Source: Antedon mediterranea
Lineage: Eukaryota > Echinodermata > Crinoidea > Comatulida > Antedonidae
DNA: 64,000 nt
Assembly (NCBI RefSeq): GCF_964355755.1
Contig: NC_092676.1
Coordinates: 15,608,288 to 15,672,287 of the forward strand
Reading direction: 5' to 3'
Position numbers and translations under genes: made by a program
In this document: positions 22,700 through 34,440 of the stretch, piece by piece
Numbering within the stretch: the stretch's first letter is position 1
Layout of the letters: each line of letters opens with the position of its first letter
Notes under the pieces: model-generated
What the model was told of the DNA's origin: nothing
Database searches by the model: none
The model's input: the letters and a program-made list of their open reading frames with translations, nothing else

Positions 22700-22775
22700 G
22701 TTCCGTGGCGCAGCGGTTGAAACGTTGTCTTGTGATGGAGTGACAATTGCATCGCAAGTTCAAGATCCAGTAGAT
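22700..22775 (+). repeat. tRNA-derived SINE-like head
   Basis: An A-box-like TGGCGCAGCGGTT (22706) and a B-box-like GTTCAAGATCC (22758) lie at tRNA spacing. The acceptor ends do not pair and a CCA-compatible end is missing. It therefore looks like a SINE head with A/B boxes for RNA polymerase III, not a working tRNA. Confidence 0.45.
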
Positions 22776-22811
22776 GACTTTTGTTTATTTATCGGCAAAC
22801 GCGAGTGTTGC

Positions 22812-22945
22812 ACACGAAAATGACACAGTCAATATCATCGTACTCAAGAATTTATATGATTAATGACAGGGGACACGATTATTACGCGAAAATTACACAG
22901 TCAATATCATCGTTCTCGAGGATATATACGATTTACGATCCTCGC
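22812..22945 (+). repeat. imperfect direct repeat
   Basis: Two copies of about 55 bp lie about 77 bp apart. Both contain ACACAGTCAATATCATCGT followed by a diverged GATATATACGATTTA-like end. They follow the SINE-like head and may be its body. Confidence 0.5.
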
Positions 22946-23034
22946 AGCGGTAGTCATGTGATGCAGTTTCAACCAATCACGTTCGCGTATTTACATAGGC
23001 TATGTAATATACTTGGTTACTTTATATCCAAATG

Positions 23035-23300
23035 TTAATTTGAATTGTATTCTTCAGATCTGTCATCAATTGTCCCTGCATACCACTCCTTATCATCACA
23101 AACCAATATATAATGTGCCCCAGCAGTTAAGATTTGGTTGGTTTCAGTTACTTGTAAGCTAGCCCTTGCTACTAAATGCTTTGTGGCACCTCCTATACAA
23201 TTGCAAAGGTTCTTTCCGTGACTAGTAGAAAAAGAAAGGCCACTCATGATCTTGTGGAAACGTATGTTTTTATAATTCTTGTATTGGGTAGCTGCCCCAT
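23035..23300 (-). pseudogene. exon-like fragment of an uncharacterised protein family
   Basis: The minus-strand frame reads FSTSHGKNLCNCIGGATKH, then ARASLQVTETNQILTAGAHY and DDKEWYAGTIDD. The SHGK-x-x-CxxIGGxxKxxxxRASLQ pattern is familiar from uncharacterised proteins in many invertebrate genomes, probably transposon-linked. Only this piece is visible, so it is a fragment. Confidence 0.4.
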
Positions 23301-24439
23301 CACTAAATACTTATTGTCTTTATATGTGGCAAGACATATTTTATATGAGAAACTAATGTGGTGATAAAAGCATGAACTGTAGACATTTCATGTTTTAATG
23401 AATATGAGATGACACAGGAACATTTTAGTTCATCATATACCTTATAATAATAATGGATATGCAGAGTCCCCAATTATTAAATGCATCATTTGCATTTACT
23501 TCAATATTAAAAAATGGTTTTGGATTTCACAAGCCAAAGTGCTCATGAATTTGGCATCGGGATCCATCAGTCTTTGTAATAACCCTGAATACGACAATTA
23601 ATGGTTGAAGTAGTCTTGTGCATTTTCAGGCAGTGCAGTAATGTGTGTAGCATCGATAACAAATAAATATCTTTACAACAATAATGACTGGGTGGGAGGA
23701 AAGGGAAAGTGTGAACAGTGTTTTTGCTGTATTTAGTGTATCATATTCTGTATAGGGTAACCATATTTTACATCTAGCTAAGACAAAAATTCTCTTAAAA
23801 TTATGAAAAATAAGAAAACTGTAATCAACAATTGTTTTAACTTGTTTTTATAAAACGGGTACAAACTTCGTCATCCCAATAATATCCATTATGTCCACAA
23901 AAATCTGAAGTTTGTTGTTCTGTTGGTTCTTTGTTTTCATTTTGTGTGTTAAGTTTTTTTTTTACCCCCTTTTCTGGTTCCTTTTGCAGTTTTTCCTTCT
24001 CACTATCATTACGTTGTTGCTGCTGCTGCTCTTTTTGCCATCCTTTCCTCTCAACAAATTCTACTCTTCTAAATACAGTTACCCATGATTTAGTAGGCCT
24101 AGTGATTGATATTAAAATTGCTAATCGCTTCCATATCTTTATATTAGGGGATTTGGCATTTTGCCATTTCTTATAAATAGGTTGCATCTTTTGTTGATGG
24201 ATATTTTTTCAAAGACAACCATAGCATGTTATTAATTGTCATAAATAAATGTGGCATGGTCATGAGCTTTTCTTTTTTATTTTGGAATATAAAGTGATAT
24301 ATAAATAGTTATGGCATGTTGAAAAGAATAAAAAAAAAAAAATCATCTGACAGAGCAATTATGTCTCCGAGCATATCTTTTCTTTCTTTTCCATGACATT
24401 AGTAAAAGTAAATTATGATGTTGATTCCAATTACATCGT

Positions 24440-24660
24440 TATATTCAGTTACTGCTAAGGCAGTTGCCTGAACCTGTGTCACCCCCATCGCAGAGATGAA
24501 TGGTTCGTTTATTATTGGCCACTGTTCGACCAATATACGAGACATTTTCCTGCACCAATAGTCGTTTTTTTGTAGGCAAAGTTTTAATTTTCTTTATAAA
24601 CATCACTGCTGGATTTCTGTATTCTCTAATCAGCTTTTCATTTATTTTAAATGATGACGC
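24440..24660 (-). other. short open stretch, unrecognised
   Basis: A minus-strand frame of about 60 codons reads EKLIREYRNPAVMF, KTLPTKKRLLV and SYIGRTVANNKRTIHL before a stop near 24444. Its residue mix looks coding, but I do not recognise the family and see no start codon. It could be a piece of a retroelement. Confidence 0.2.
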
Positions 24661-25194
24661 CCTCCGTCATTAATGTTTCTTATAGTCTTTCAAAAGCATC
24701 CTTTTAAATCGTGTCTTGTCGGTAAGACACTTTCTAACAGTCCTTGATTCAGACAGATCCACAATGTACTACATACTTCCCGCCTTTACTTGGTTCAAGA
24801 TTTGCATTCTTCGTATTTCTTTTGTGGAAATTGTTTAAAAGGCATATGTTTATACCTTCCCTGTGGGTGTCCTTGTTCATACTTTCATCATTTGGGATGA
24901 ATGTGGGAAGGTTGTTTTCAAACTTAGCAACAATATTATAATAACATTACTGAAGTTTAATAAATGGTATTATACCAGATGACAATAGCAAGAGTTACTC
25001 CTATTTATAAAATAAAGGTGCAAAAAATGATATGTGTAACTATAGACCAATCTCAGTGATTGGCCACAAAGCAAAAATAGATAGATCTAAAAAATATGTT
25101 AACCATGTTAAGAACATTCTTTTAATGAAAATGTCATCCATATATAAATTTATATAAATAAATGAAATAAATATAATGCAAATATTGTTGGTAG

Positions 25195-25930
25195 TTAAGA
25201 AGAGGTGGACGACATCTTGGCCTTCTTGGCTTGTAATGGGTTCTCTTCATACTCCACCTCAGTTACATTCAGTTGGTTGAGTATACCTTTGCCGTCAGTA
25301 TTGAGAGCGTTAAATGAGGTTTTGATGAATCGTTTGGATACGCCTGTGTGTTTCAGCTCGCTGAAGACTAATGTAGCTACTTGTTGCAAGAAGATGATTG
25401 CATTTGATGTTGGATACATTGTTCTAGGCCTTTTCTTACTTAGGTGTATCATCTTCGTGCAGAAGTTCCTGTTCACACTGTTTTGCTGGAATTAGATGCT
25501 GGCCAGCTATCTACGATGCTGTGTACTCTGTTTGTGGACAAAGTTTTGTTAAGTAGCTTGGCCAGTTTGCCTGGATATTTTTGGACAACATTTCCAAAGA
25601 GATTGTCATGCATCTTGCTGTCTATGAAATTCGTTGTAGGGGTTGGCATGATAGCGAATTTCTTGGCCATACAGTATTCGACCGTTGCTATGGCATGTTC
25701 CATGGTTGTGTCAGTTATTGTTGTTTGGTTTGTGAAAGCCTTCCCGGTGGTTGTTTGTGTTAACTGATTTAGCCATAGGCGTTCGGGCATTGGTGTCAGT
25801 TGGGTGTCTGTGTTTTCGTCTATGTCTTCGGGCGTTGCCCACGCATTGAAGATGGCTTGGTAAATCACGGCGAGGCGCGCAACCTGCCCTTGAGCTTTGG
25901 CCAAAACTCCCTTGATCTGCCATTGTCATC
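25195..25930 (-). pseudogene. DUF3987-like (primase/helicase-associated) fragment
   Basis: Two minus-strand frames, 25473-25904 and 25195-25476, meet near 25475. The first opens MAKAQGQVARLAVIYQAIFN, resembling the KxxGQxxRxAxxxHxL stretch of DUF3987 proteins, and contains a Thr-rich linker. The second (SNAIIFLQQVATLVFSELKH) may be the C-terminal part. A frameshift or lost intron separates them. DUF3987-like proteins occur in invertebrate mobile elements; the assignment is from memory of the motif. Confidence 0.4.
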
Positions 25931-26029
25931 TACAGGTTTAACAAAATATAAATGTTATTTATTAATGTATTTTCAAACACCATGGTGTGAGTAAACAAGA
26001 GTCTGAAGCTGTTTGAATGCTGTACATTA

Positions 26030-26215
26030 AATAGCAATTGCAAGCTATTTAATTGCTATTATTGCTGTATCAAGTATAGCAATTGTAAGCTACAGTATTT
26101 AATTGCTATTTATTGCTATATATCAAGTATAGCAATTACAAGGTAGCTATTTGCAATTTATGGCTATATCAACTATAGCATTTGCAAAGCATCTCCTTGC
26201 TATCTATTGCTATGA
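26030..26215 (+). repeat. diverged tandem repeat of AGCAATTGCAAGCTATTTA
   Basis: About four copies of a unit near 50-60 bp are built from the words TTAATTGCTATT, TATCAAGTATAGCAATT and AAGCTA. Copies are imperfect and lengths vary. Confidence 0.65.
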
Positions 26216-26219
26216 CCAT

Positions 26220-28440
26220 CCTACGCCTTAGTGCAAGAATGTCCATTGCCATTACTATTACAGCTATTAGGGTGTGCTGGCTCAATAATTTCTTTTAAGA
26301 ATGTTATTCATACAATGCAAATTTTATTTTTCTTCGAATACCTTTCAGATGTGTTTCCAGCTTCTCAAACTCTAACTGTAAGTGGTTGGAGTCCTTCAAT
26401 TTCTTTTTGAATGTACCTTGAGGAATGGAAGCATTTTTGTGTAATACTGTAATGTGCTTCAAGTCAAATATTGGGACTACTATACGAAAATGGTTCTCAA
26501 AATAGATGAAATTGTAGAAAAATGGCTTGTATATTTAAAATATTAAAAAATATATAATTTAATACAGAAAAGGGCCATAAGCAACTTTTATTAAGTAATT
26601 GTTTCCATGCTTTAAATTAAAGATAGTGCTAAATTATTGCTCAAAAAGATAACATTGTTTTGTTGTGTTTGTGTCCGATTCAATTTAATTCTGCAAATGA
26701 TAATACCAGTATACAAAATGCTAATTTCAGGTGACATGATGGCTTGTCTAGCACTATAGCGACCATCATCATGCCCTTCAAGATTTTTTACATCCCGTCA
26801 AAGCGAATTTGTCATCACTAATGGTCACTAATGTTTACATTGCTCAAAACTTCACAGAAAGCAAGAAGATTGAAAATGAACATTTTAGTAAATTATGAGC
26901 ATTATCTTACTACAACATCCATGCATCTCTTTCTTATTGCTGCTGAACAGTATAAAAGTCTGTTTAAAGAGCAGATTATAACATTAATTAATACTTGCAG
27001 ATGCTACGCGAAATTCAAGTGGTAAATCTTTTTGCGAGGTCATGACAAATGCAAACTGGACTACATTCGCAAAGCCTAGTGCTTCCTTTTCACTTTTATT
27101 TGGTAATGATGAAGTTAAATAAATAATACTAAATCAAAGAGTTTGTTTTATGAGATATTAAACCAGTGACAACACCAAATGAAAAATCAGACAGTGGCGC
27201 AAAAATAAAAGCGGACTGGACTACATTCGCAAAGATGATGTCACAAAAACTGGTGCTTTTTTGAAAGAAGATGATATTAGTAACTTTTAATCAGTAATGT
27301 GTTCTGTGAGGAAAACAAAACAAGAGTATCTAGGAATTGCAAGCAAGAAACAAACAAATACCAAAATCAGTGCTTTCATTTTTTTAAACACTTAGTCATC
27401 TTTATGGAAATTAAAGTAAAGTTGTATTCAGGTGATCTTGTCCATGGAGTCACCCAAGGAAAAGTTTTAATCAGGAATTTAGTTTGCAGAATCTTCCTGG
27501 AAAAAATCATTTTATAAAAAAACTTTGTTCACAGTACAAATTGAAACGGCTCAAGCTAACGTGTCCCAGCTTTTGTTTGATGAAGATACATCTCCAAGGC
27601 TGAAACCATATTTTGACAGCTATCTGCAGTTCACATATTTTAGGCAGACACATTCAATAAAAATAGATGACTACTCATAATTATCAAGTTTAAAGAACAT
27701 TTTGATGACAGTGACATAGATATGCAGAAAAGAAGCAGCCCAAAATGATTTTATTGATTATTGACATTTATTGATACTGATTTTATTTCTGAATCCTAAT
27801 AAAGTGCTAGGCCTATTAATACAATACTGCTGGCCATTTTTTTTTTTTTTTTCCAGATTAAATTTGTGCTTTATTTCCCTGATTATTAATAATTTTGGCT
27901 ATGACATATTTGCAATTTTAAATTTTCTGACATTTACAGTTTGTTTGCACTACAAACTTGGAAACAATTTAAACAATACTTGCATTTGACAAAAGCTACT
28001 TATGGTCCTAGAAACATTATTTTATTTCTTTTTTGCAGTATTAATTACAATATGACCATTTTCTCAATTTCAGTTTTTGATGCCATGTTTATGATATTTA
28101 AGGCTAACATTATGACATTTTCTACGTTTCATCTGTTTTAGGCGTCATTTGTCAAAATGGTGGTCGCCATATTAGATTAAAAAACATGCCATTATTTATA
28201 TAAACATAGCATGCTGAATAATGTTTTAGTATTTAATTTACCTGAATACTTGTATCATCTTCTGTTTTTTGCATTTGTATTTGGAAATACCTATGTGTTT
28301 GTTGCCTTCTTGTTTCTCAATGTTGGAACCAGCTTTGTTTTTCTGTACTTCAGCTCGACTTTGTATATTTCTATGGCTTTTAAAATAGGTCTGTTTTTAC
28401 CATTTCCATAGCATCTTTAATAAAGGAACATCACCTGAGT
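26220..28440. other. no defined gene; scattered coding-like scraps
   Basis: Two scraps look coding but are unrecognised. On the minus strand near 26330-26460 a frame reads TQKNASIPQGTFKKKLKDS then EFEKLETHLKGI. On the plus strand near 27530-27670 a frame reads VQIETAQANVSQLLFDEDTS then LKPYFDSYLQFTYFRQTHS. The AAATGGTGGTCGCCAT word at 28157 resembles the minisatellite at 38.2-38.8 kb. The rest is AT-rich and featureless. Confidence 0.3.
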
Positions 28441-28444
28441 CCTA

Positions 28445-29975
28445 GGTTCTTAGAACAACACTAGGGAGTTTTGGATTGTGACGACCAAGAACTTCAAATC
28501 AAAAACTCCCCAAGTGTTGATTCCAATGGTTGTGGTCAATCGTAATGTTCTAATCACAGTTGCTGTATCAACCCTAGTTTTCTTGCCATTTTTATTTGCT
28601 CTTTCCTGAAAAGCAATTTGAATACTGAGCACTGACCAGAAAGAGTAGAAATGCGCCAGCAAAACTGCACAAGAAACTGTTTTTCCATTCTCTTGAATGA
28701 ATGTAATAAGTGTTGTTTGGACCTTGATTGTTAGCATTGTTGGTATTATTCTTTCGTAATATAATAACTACCGTAATTGCTGACGAGTGAATCTTCAAAT
28801 TTCATCTACTGGATCGTGAACCTCAGTGATTCCCACTAGACAACAACGGTCGAGGTAAATCTAATTTTTGTTTGATTAAGATGTTTCTAGACGTTTCTTT
28901 CAATTTGAATTTGTTTTTTTCTCTTTTGTCTTCTGTTAACAGTGCCGCTCATTTCTTAGCATACAAGAATGTGTGATGTAATTCACTGCAATTGATCAAA
29001 TCAAAAACTTCCCAAGTGTTGGTTCCAATGGTTGTGGTCAATCGTAATGTTCTAATTACAGTTGCTGTATCAACCCTAGCTTTCTTGCCATTTTTATTTG
29101 CTCTTTTCTGAAAAGCAATTTGAATACTGAGCACTGACCAGAAAGAGTAGAAATGCGCCAGAAAAACTGCACAAGAAACTGTTTTTCCATTCTCTTGAAT
29201 GAATGTAATAAGTGTTGTTTGAACCTTGATTGTTAGCATTGTTGGTATTATTCTTTCGTAATATAATAACTAATTGCTGACGAGTGAATCTTCAAATTTC
29301 ATCTACTGGATCGTGAACCTCAGTGATTCCCACTAGACAACAACGGTCGAGATAAATCCAATTTTTGTTCGATTAAGACGTTTCTTTCAATTTGAATTTT
29401 TTTTTTCTCCTTTGTCTTCTGTTAACAGTGCCGCTCATTTCTTAGCATACAAGAATGTGTTATGTAATTCACTGCAATTGATCAAATCAAAAACTCCCCA
29501 AGTGTTGGTTCCAATGGTTGTGGTCAATCGTAATGTTCTAATTACAGTTGCTGTATCAACCCTAGCTTTCTTGCCATTTTTATTTGCTCTTTTCTGAAAA
29601 GCAATTTGAATAATGACCACTGACCAGAAAGAGTAGAAATGCGCCAGAAAAACTGCACAAGAAACTGTTTTTCCATTCTCTTGAATGAATGTAATAAGTG
29701 TTGTTTGGACCTTGATTGTTAGCATTGTTGGTATTATTCTTTCGTAATATAATAACTAATTGCTGACGAGTGAATCTTCAAATTTCATCTACTGGATCGT
29801 GAACCTCAGTGATTCCCACTAGACAACAACGGTCGAGATAAATCCAATTTTTGTTCGATTAAGACGTTTCTTTCAATTTGAATTTGTTTTTTTCTCCTTT
29901 GTTTTCTGTTAACAGTGCCGCTCATTTCTTAGCATACAAGAATGTGTGATGTAATTCACTGCAATTTATCAAGCT
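28445..29975. repeat. tandem array I: three units of about 490 bp
   Basis: The word CCAAGTGTTG-TTCCAATGG recurs at about 28511, 29013 and 29499, giving periods of about 502 and 486 bp; units are more than 90 percent alike by eye. Each unit holds the same minus-strand open frame (28450-28737, 28949-29239 and 29435-29725), starting MLTIKVQTTLITFIQENG and reading SFWSVLSIQIAFQ and DTATVIRTLRLTTTIG. Conservation of the frame may simply reflect recent duplication. Confidence 0.9.
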
Positions 29976-30193
29976 GAGTTTTTCTGCTGCTACCACAGCA
30001 GAAAAATCACAGATGCTGTAAATAAATGACCAACCCTAGCTTTCTTGCCATTTTCATTTGCTCTTTGTCTTCTGTTAACAGTGCCTCTGATCTCTTTATT
30101 CAAAAAACATTTATTTGTTCAACAATGGCATATTTTTTAACGTATAATATATAGGTGTGTACATTATTTAAATGAAAACATGGTAATAAGCCA

Positions 30194-30385
30194 TCATTTG
30201 GGGTCTTCTCTAGAAGAAATCAAGTTTCTTTTCTCGAGAAGAACCCCATTATGGACAAGAATGAACCTATCTCTGTCCAGTACAAAATGTCTTAATCGAC
30301 AGCCAGGCAAAACAAATAATAATAACGTTTTGTACTGAAAGTAGCTCGGTCTATTCTCAAAAGCATCAATTTGAATACTGAGCAC
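30194..30385 (-). other. array block with FVLDRDRFILVH frame
   Basis: The minus-strand frame begins after a CTAGCCAG acceptor-like site and reads LSIQIDAFENRPSY, then LPGCRLRHFVLDRDRFILVH. Homologous blocks at about 32585-32715 and 34925-35060 read LRRFVLDRDWFILVHKRSEA then LLTEDKEQMKMARK. The RRFVLDRD pattern is reminiscent of the second strand of a PH domain. This is a weak inference. Confidence 0.25.
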
Positions 30386-31872
30386 TGGCTAGAAAGAGTA
30401 GAAATGATTCAGAAAAAAAGCACAAGAAACTGTTTTCCCATTCTCTTGAAATTGCACTAATTGCTGACAAGTAAATCTTCAAATTTAGCAGACATCTACT
30501 GGTTCGTAAACCTCAGGCAACAAGGACGAGATAAATCCAATTACTTGTACCAACAAAAAAAATGTAATTATTGTAATTTACTTCTTTAAGTAATTAGAAT
30601 AATTTCTTTTTAAAAACAAATTTAGTGAAGCTGCAAGTCTTTGAACATCTTCCTAATACAATTGGTATTGATTGTATCATATTATAGGATACTTTATAAA
30701 TCATTTTTTACCCCAGAATTTGTCTTCTTCTTCTTCACACACTTTCCTAATAATTATCTAAAATATATATGTTGATGAAGTTTAGTTCATTTGCTGTTAC
30801 TGGAAGAAACTATATAATTCTGCAATTTTTGTTTGATTATTGATGTTTTGTACTGGATATAGCTCGGTCAACACTCATAAACATGAATGTAAATACTAAA
30901 CACTGACCAGAAAGTTTAGAAATAGCGTAAGCAAAACTGCACAAGAAACTATTTTTCCAATCTCTTAAATAAGAATCAAATAAACATCAACAGGTCAGAT
31001 TTGGTGATTTACGAGTGTTTGTTTATTATCATATCTATCACATTCCTTTTTATTTGTTCGTGATAATAACTACTAAATTGCAGAGATATCACAAATTTCT
31101 TTTAAAAAATGATAAATTACTGGCAATCTTGACGGCACTAATTTACCATAATGTGAATTACAGGTACTGTTCATGAGAAGTTCTGTAAATCTAAAGTAAA
31201 TTACCGTTGAAAGTCGGTTGTTTACCGTAATGTTTATTATAAATCACTGTAAAACTACAGTAGATTAACTTTCTTGCCATTTGCATTTGTTCTTTTCGTC
31301 TAAGTTGTCTTCTGTTAACAGTGTCTCTGATCTCTTATTGGACAAGAATGTGTGATGTAATTCACTGCAATTGATGATGTTTATTTTGTCTGCTGCTAAC
31401 ACATTTTGTAATGGATGGAGCTTGGTCAATGCTCAAACGCATCAACGTGAATACTCAGAATGAGTAAAAATGCACCAAAAAAAACTGCAGAAGAAACTGT
31501 TTTTTCAATATCTACATATCTTCCTTGATAATGAATATCTGTAAATGCAGTATGTTCATATACACTGCTATTAAAGTCAGTGATTCCAGCAAGCCAACAA
31601 ATACGAGATCAATCTGATTGCCTGCTGCAACAAAAAAAAAAAACACACTATTTATATAGTAATTTACTTTTTTAAGGAAAACATATATTTGCTATTGAAA
31701 AAATTTTTTTTTAGTGAAGCTGCAATTCTTCAGATATAATCTAAATCGTTTAGTATTGACTTTTCTTGCAATTTGCATTTGTTCTTTACGTCTTTTTCAG
31801 CTATTAACAGTTCCCATTGTGATGTAATTCACTGCAATTGATAAAGTTTAGTTTGTTTTCTGCTACTGAAAG

Positions 31873-32070
31873 TCAATGCTCAAAAGCTTCATGACTGTTG
31901 GCAATCATAGCCGATTTCCATTCTTCAAAGGTCACATCAGATGTTGCAGCACAAAACCAATCTCTATATAGTACTGAGTCTCTTTCAGCATTGGTTGCTT
32001 GCACTTTGAGAACACAATCACAGAAGTTCTTGGTTTGTACTTTTTGATCGGTTTCCCTTCTATTATTTCT
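31873..32070 (-). CDS. possible exon encoding the C-terminal half of a PH-like domain (array copy 1)
   Basis: An open run of 65 codons reads KVQTKNFCDCVLKVQATNAE, then RDWFCAATSDVTFEEWKSAM and IANSHEAF before TGA. A strand-helix pattern with an aromatic pair and an invariant Trp in a final EEWxxAM helix is how PH domains end. No clean acceptor was found at its 5' edge. It could equally be non-coding repeat with chance openness, but the same frame is open in copy 3. Confidence 0.3.
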   Translation of the reverse strand, partial: RNNRRETDQKVQTKNFCDCVLKVQATNAERDSVLYRDWFCAATSDVTFEEWKSAMIANSHEAFEH

Positions 32071-33854
32071 TTAGCCACTTCAATGTGAATACTGAGCACT
32101 GGCCAGAAAGAGTAGAAATGCGCCAGAAAATCTGTTTGCTGCTACTGAAAGGAAACTCAATTCTTTTAAGTTTTTCAATTTTTCAAACGTCTTGTCTTTC
32201 TTGTTTTCCCTTTTCTAAAATTTTGTCTTTACTTGCAAGTTGTTTTGTAATTTTCTGAATATATAAAAAAAAATAATAAATTAGATAAATTATAGTACCG
32301 TAATAAGTAACACAACTGCAGGGTGGTTTTACCTTTTTTGTTTTTTTTTCACTTTCTTTGTTGCCAATATAGATTTTTTCATTTGTTGAAAGGCAGACGT
32401 CCTATCTCTATAAACTTTCTTGCAGTTTGCATTTGTTCTTTGCATCTTTGCCTTCTGTTAACAGTGCCTCTGATCTCTTAACAGACAAGAATATGTGATG
32501 TAATTCACTGCAGTTTAGTTAGTCTGCTGATACTGAAAGTAAACTCAGTTCTTTTAAATTTGTCAATTTTTCAAATCTTTCTTGCCATTTTCATTTGCTC
32601 TTTGTCTTCTGTTAACAGTGCCTCTGATCTCTTATGGACAAGAATAAACCAATCTCTGTCCAGTACAAAACGTCTTAATCGACAGCCAGGCAAAACTAAT
32701 AATAATTCTACATTTTTTAAGATCGAGACATTTTGTACTGAACGTAGCTCGGTCTATTCTCAAAAGCATCAATTTGAATACTGAGCACTGGCTAGAAAGA
32801 GTAGAAATGAGTCAGAAAAAATGCACAAGAAACTGTTTTCCCATTCTCTTGAAATTGCACTAATTGCTGACGAGTAAATCTCAGGCAACAAGCACAAGAT
32901 AAATCCAATTACTTGTACCAAAAATGTAATTATTGTAATTTACTTCTTTAAGGAAAAAGTATATTTTCTTTTTAGGAAAAAAAAAGTGTTTGGACATCTT
33001 CCTAATCAATTGGTATTGATTGTATCATATTATAGGATACTTTATAAATCATTTTTTACCCCAGAATTTGTCTTCTTCTTCTTCACACACTGTCCTAGTA
33101 ATTATCTAAAATATATATGTTGATGAAGTTTAGTTCATTTGCTGTTACTGGAAGAAACTATATAATTCTGCAATTTTTGTTTGATTATTGATGTTTTGTA
33201 CTGGATATAGCTCGGTCAACACTCATAAACATGAATGTAAATACTAAACACTGACCAGAAAGTTTAGAAATAGCCTATGCAAAACTGCACAAGAAACTGT
33301 TTTTCCAATCTCTTAAATAAGAATCAAATAAACATCAACAGGTCAGGTTTGGTGATATATGAGTGTTTGTTTATTATCATATCTATCACATTCCTTTTTA
33401 TTTGTTCGTGATAATAACTACTAAGTTGCAGATGATATCACAAATTTCTTTTAAAAAATGATAAATTACTGGCAATCTTGACGGCACTAATTTACCATAA
33501 TGTGAATTACAGGTACTGTTCATGAGAAGTTCTGTAAATCTAAAGTAAATTACCGTTGAAAGTCGGTTGTTTACCGTAATGTTTATTATAAATCACTGTA
33601 AAACTACAGTAGATTAACTTTCTTGCCATTTGCATTTGTTCTTTTCGTCTTTGTCTTCTATTAACAGTGTCTCTGATCTCTTATTGGACAAGAATGTGTG
33701 ATGTCACTGCAATTGATGATGTTTATTTTGTCTGCTGCTAACACATTTTGTAATGGATTGAGCTTGGTCAATGCTCAAAAGCATCAACGTGAATACTCAG
33801 AATGAGTAGAAATGCACCAAAAAAAAACTGCAGAAGAAACTGTTTTTTCAATCT

Positions 33855-33969
33855 CTACATATCTTCCTTGATAATTAATATCTGTAAATGCAGTAATGTT
33901 CATATACACTGCTATTAAAGTCAGTGATTCCAGCAAGCCAACAAAGACGAGATCAATCTGAGTGCCTGC
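33855..33969 (-). other. array block bounded by a strong splice-acceptor consensus
   Basis: On the minus strand a pyrimidine-rich tract and GGTTACAG precede an open stretch reading GTQIDLVFVGLLESLTLIAV, then NITAFTDINYQGRYVEIEKT and VSSA. Homologous blocks lie at about 31500-31630 and 36170-36320; copy 1 has a 1-bp length change that shifts the frame. Transcription is not proven. Confidence 0.25.
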
Positions 33970-34222
33970 TGTAACCAAACAAAAAAACCACAGTATTTTA
34001 TAGTGGTTTACTTTTTTAAGGAAAACATATACAGTATTTTCTATTAAAAAAAAATTTTTTTTAGTGAAGCTGCAATTCTTCAGATATAATCTAAATTGTT
34101 TAGTATTGACTTTTCTTGCAATTTGCATTTGTTCTTTATGTCTTTTTCATCTATTAACAGTTCCCATTGTGATGTAATTCACTGCAATTGATAAAGTTTA
34201 GTTTGTTTTCTGCTACTGAAAG

Positions 34223-34440
34223 TCAATGCTCAAAAGCATCATGACTGTTGGCAATCATAGCCGATTTCCATTCTTCAAAGGTCACATCAGATGTTGCAGC
34301 ACAAAACCAATTTCTATAGTACTGAGTCTCTTTCAGCATTGGTTGCTTGCACTTTGAGAACACAATCACAGACGTTCTTGGTTTGTACTTTTTGATCGGT
34401 TTCCCTTCGATTATTTCTTTAACCACTTCAATGTGAATAC
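34223..34440 (-). pseudogene. PH-like half-exon, array copy 2, frameshifted
   Basis: This is the homologous block of copy 2. Relative to copies 1 and 3 it lacks 2 bp after the YRDW-encoding position, which puts a TAG in the frame used by the other two. Another frame is open through the block and ends in TFEEWKSAMIANSHDAFEH. Confidence 0.4.

Noticed and set aside
22700-22775. Functional tRNA gene
   Set aside because: A- and B-box-like words are present, but acceptor and other stems do not pair, so it is treated as a SINE head.
32560-32784. Plus-strand frame with a signal-peptide-like start (FLAIFICSLSSVNSASDLL)
   Set aside because: It has no ATG (it starts from TTG), and the hydrophobic run comes from a T-rich repeat word shared by all array units, most of which break this frame. 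The opposite strand has better splice-like context.
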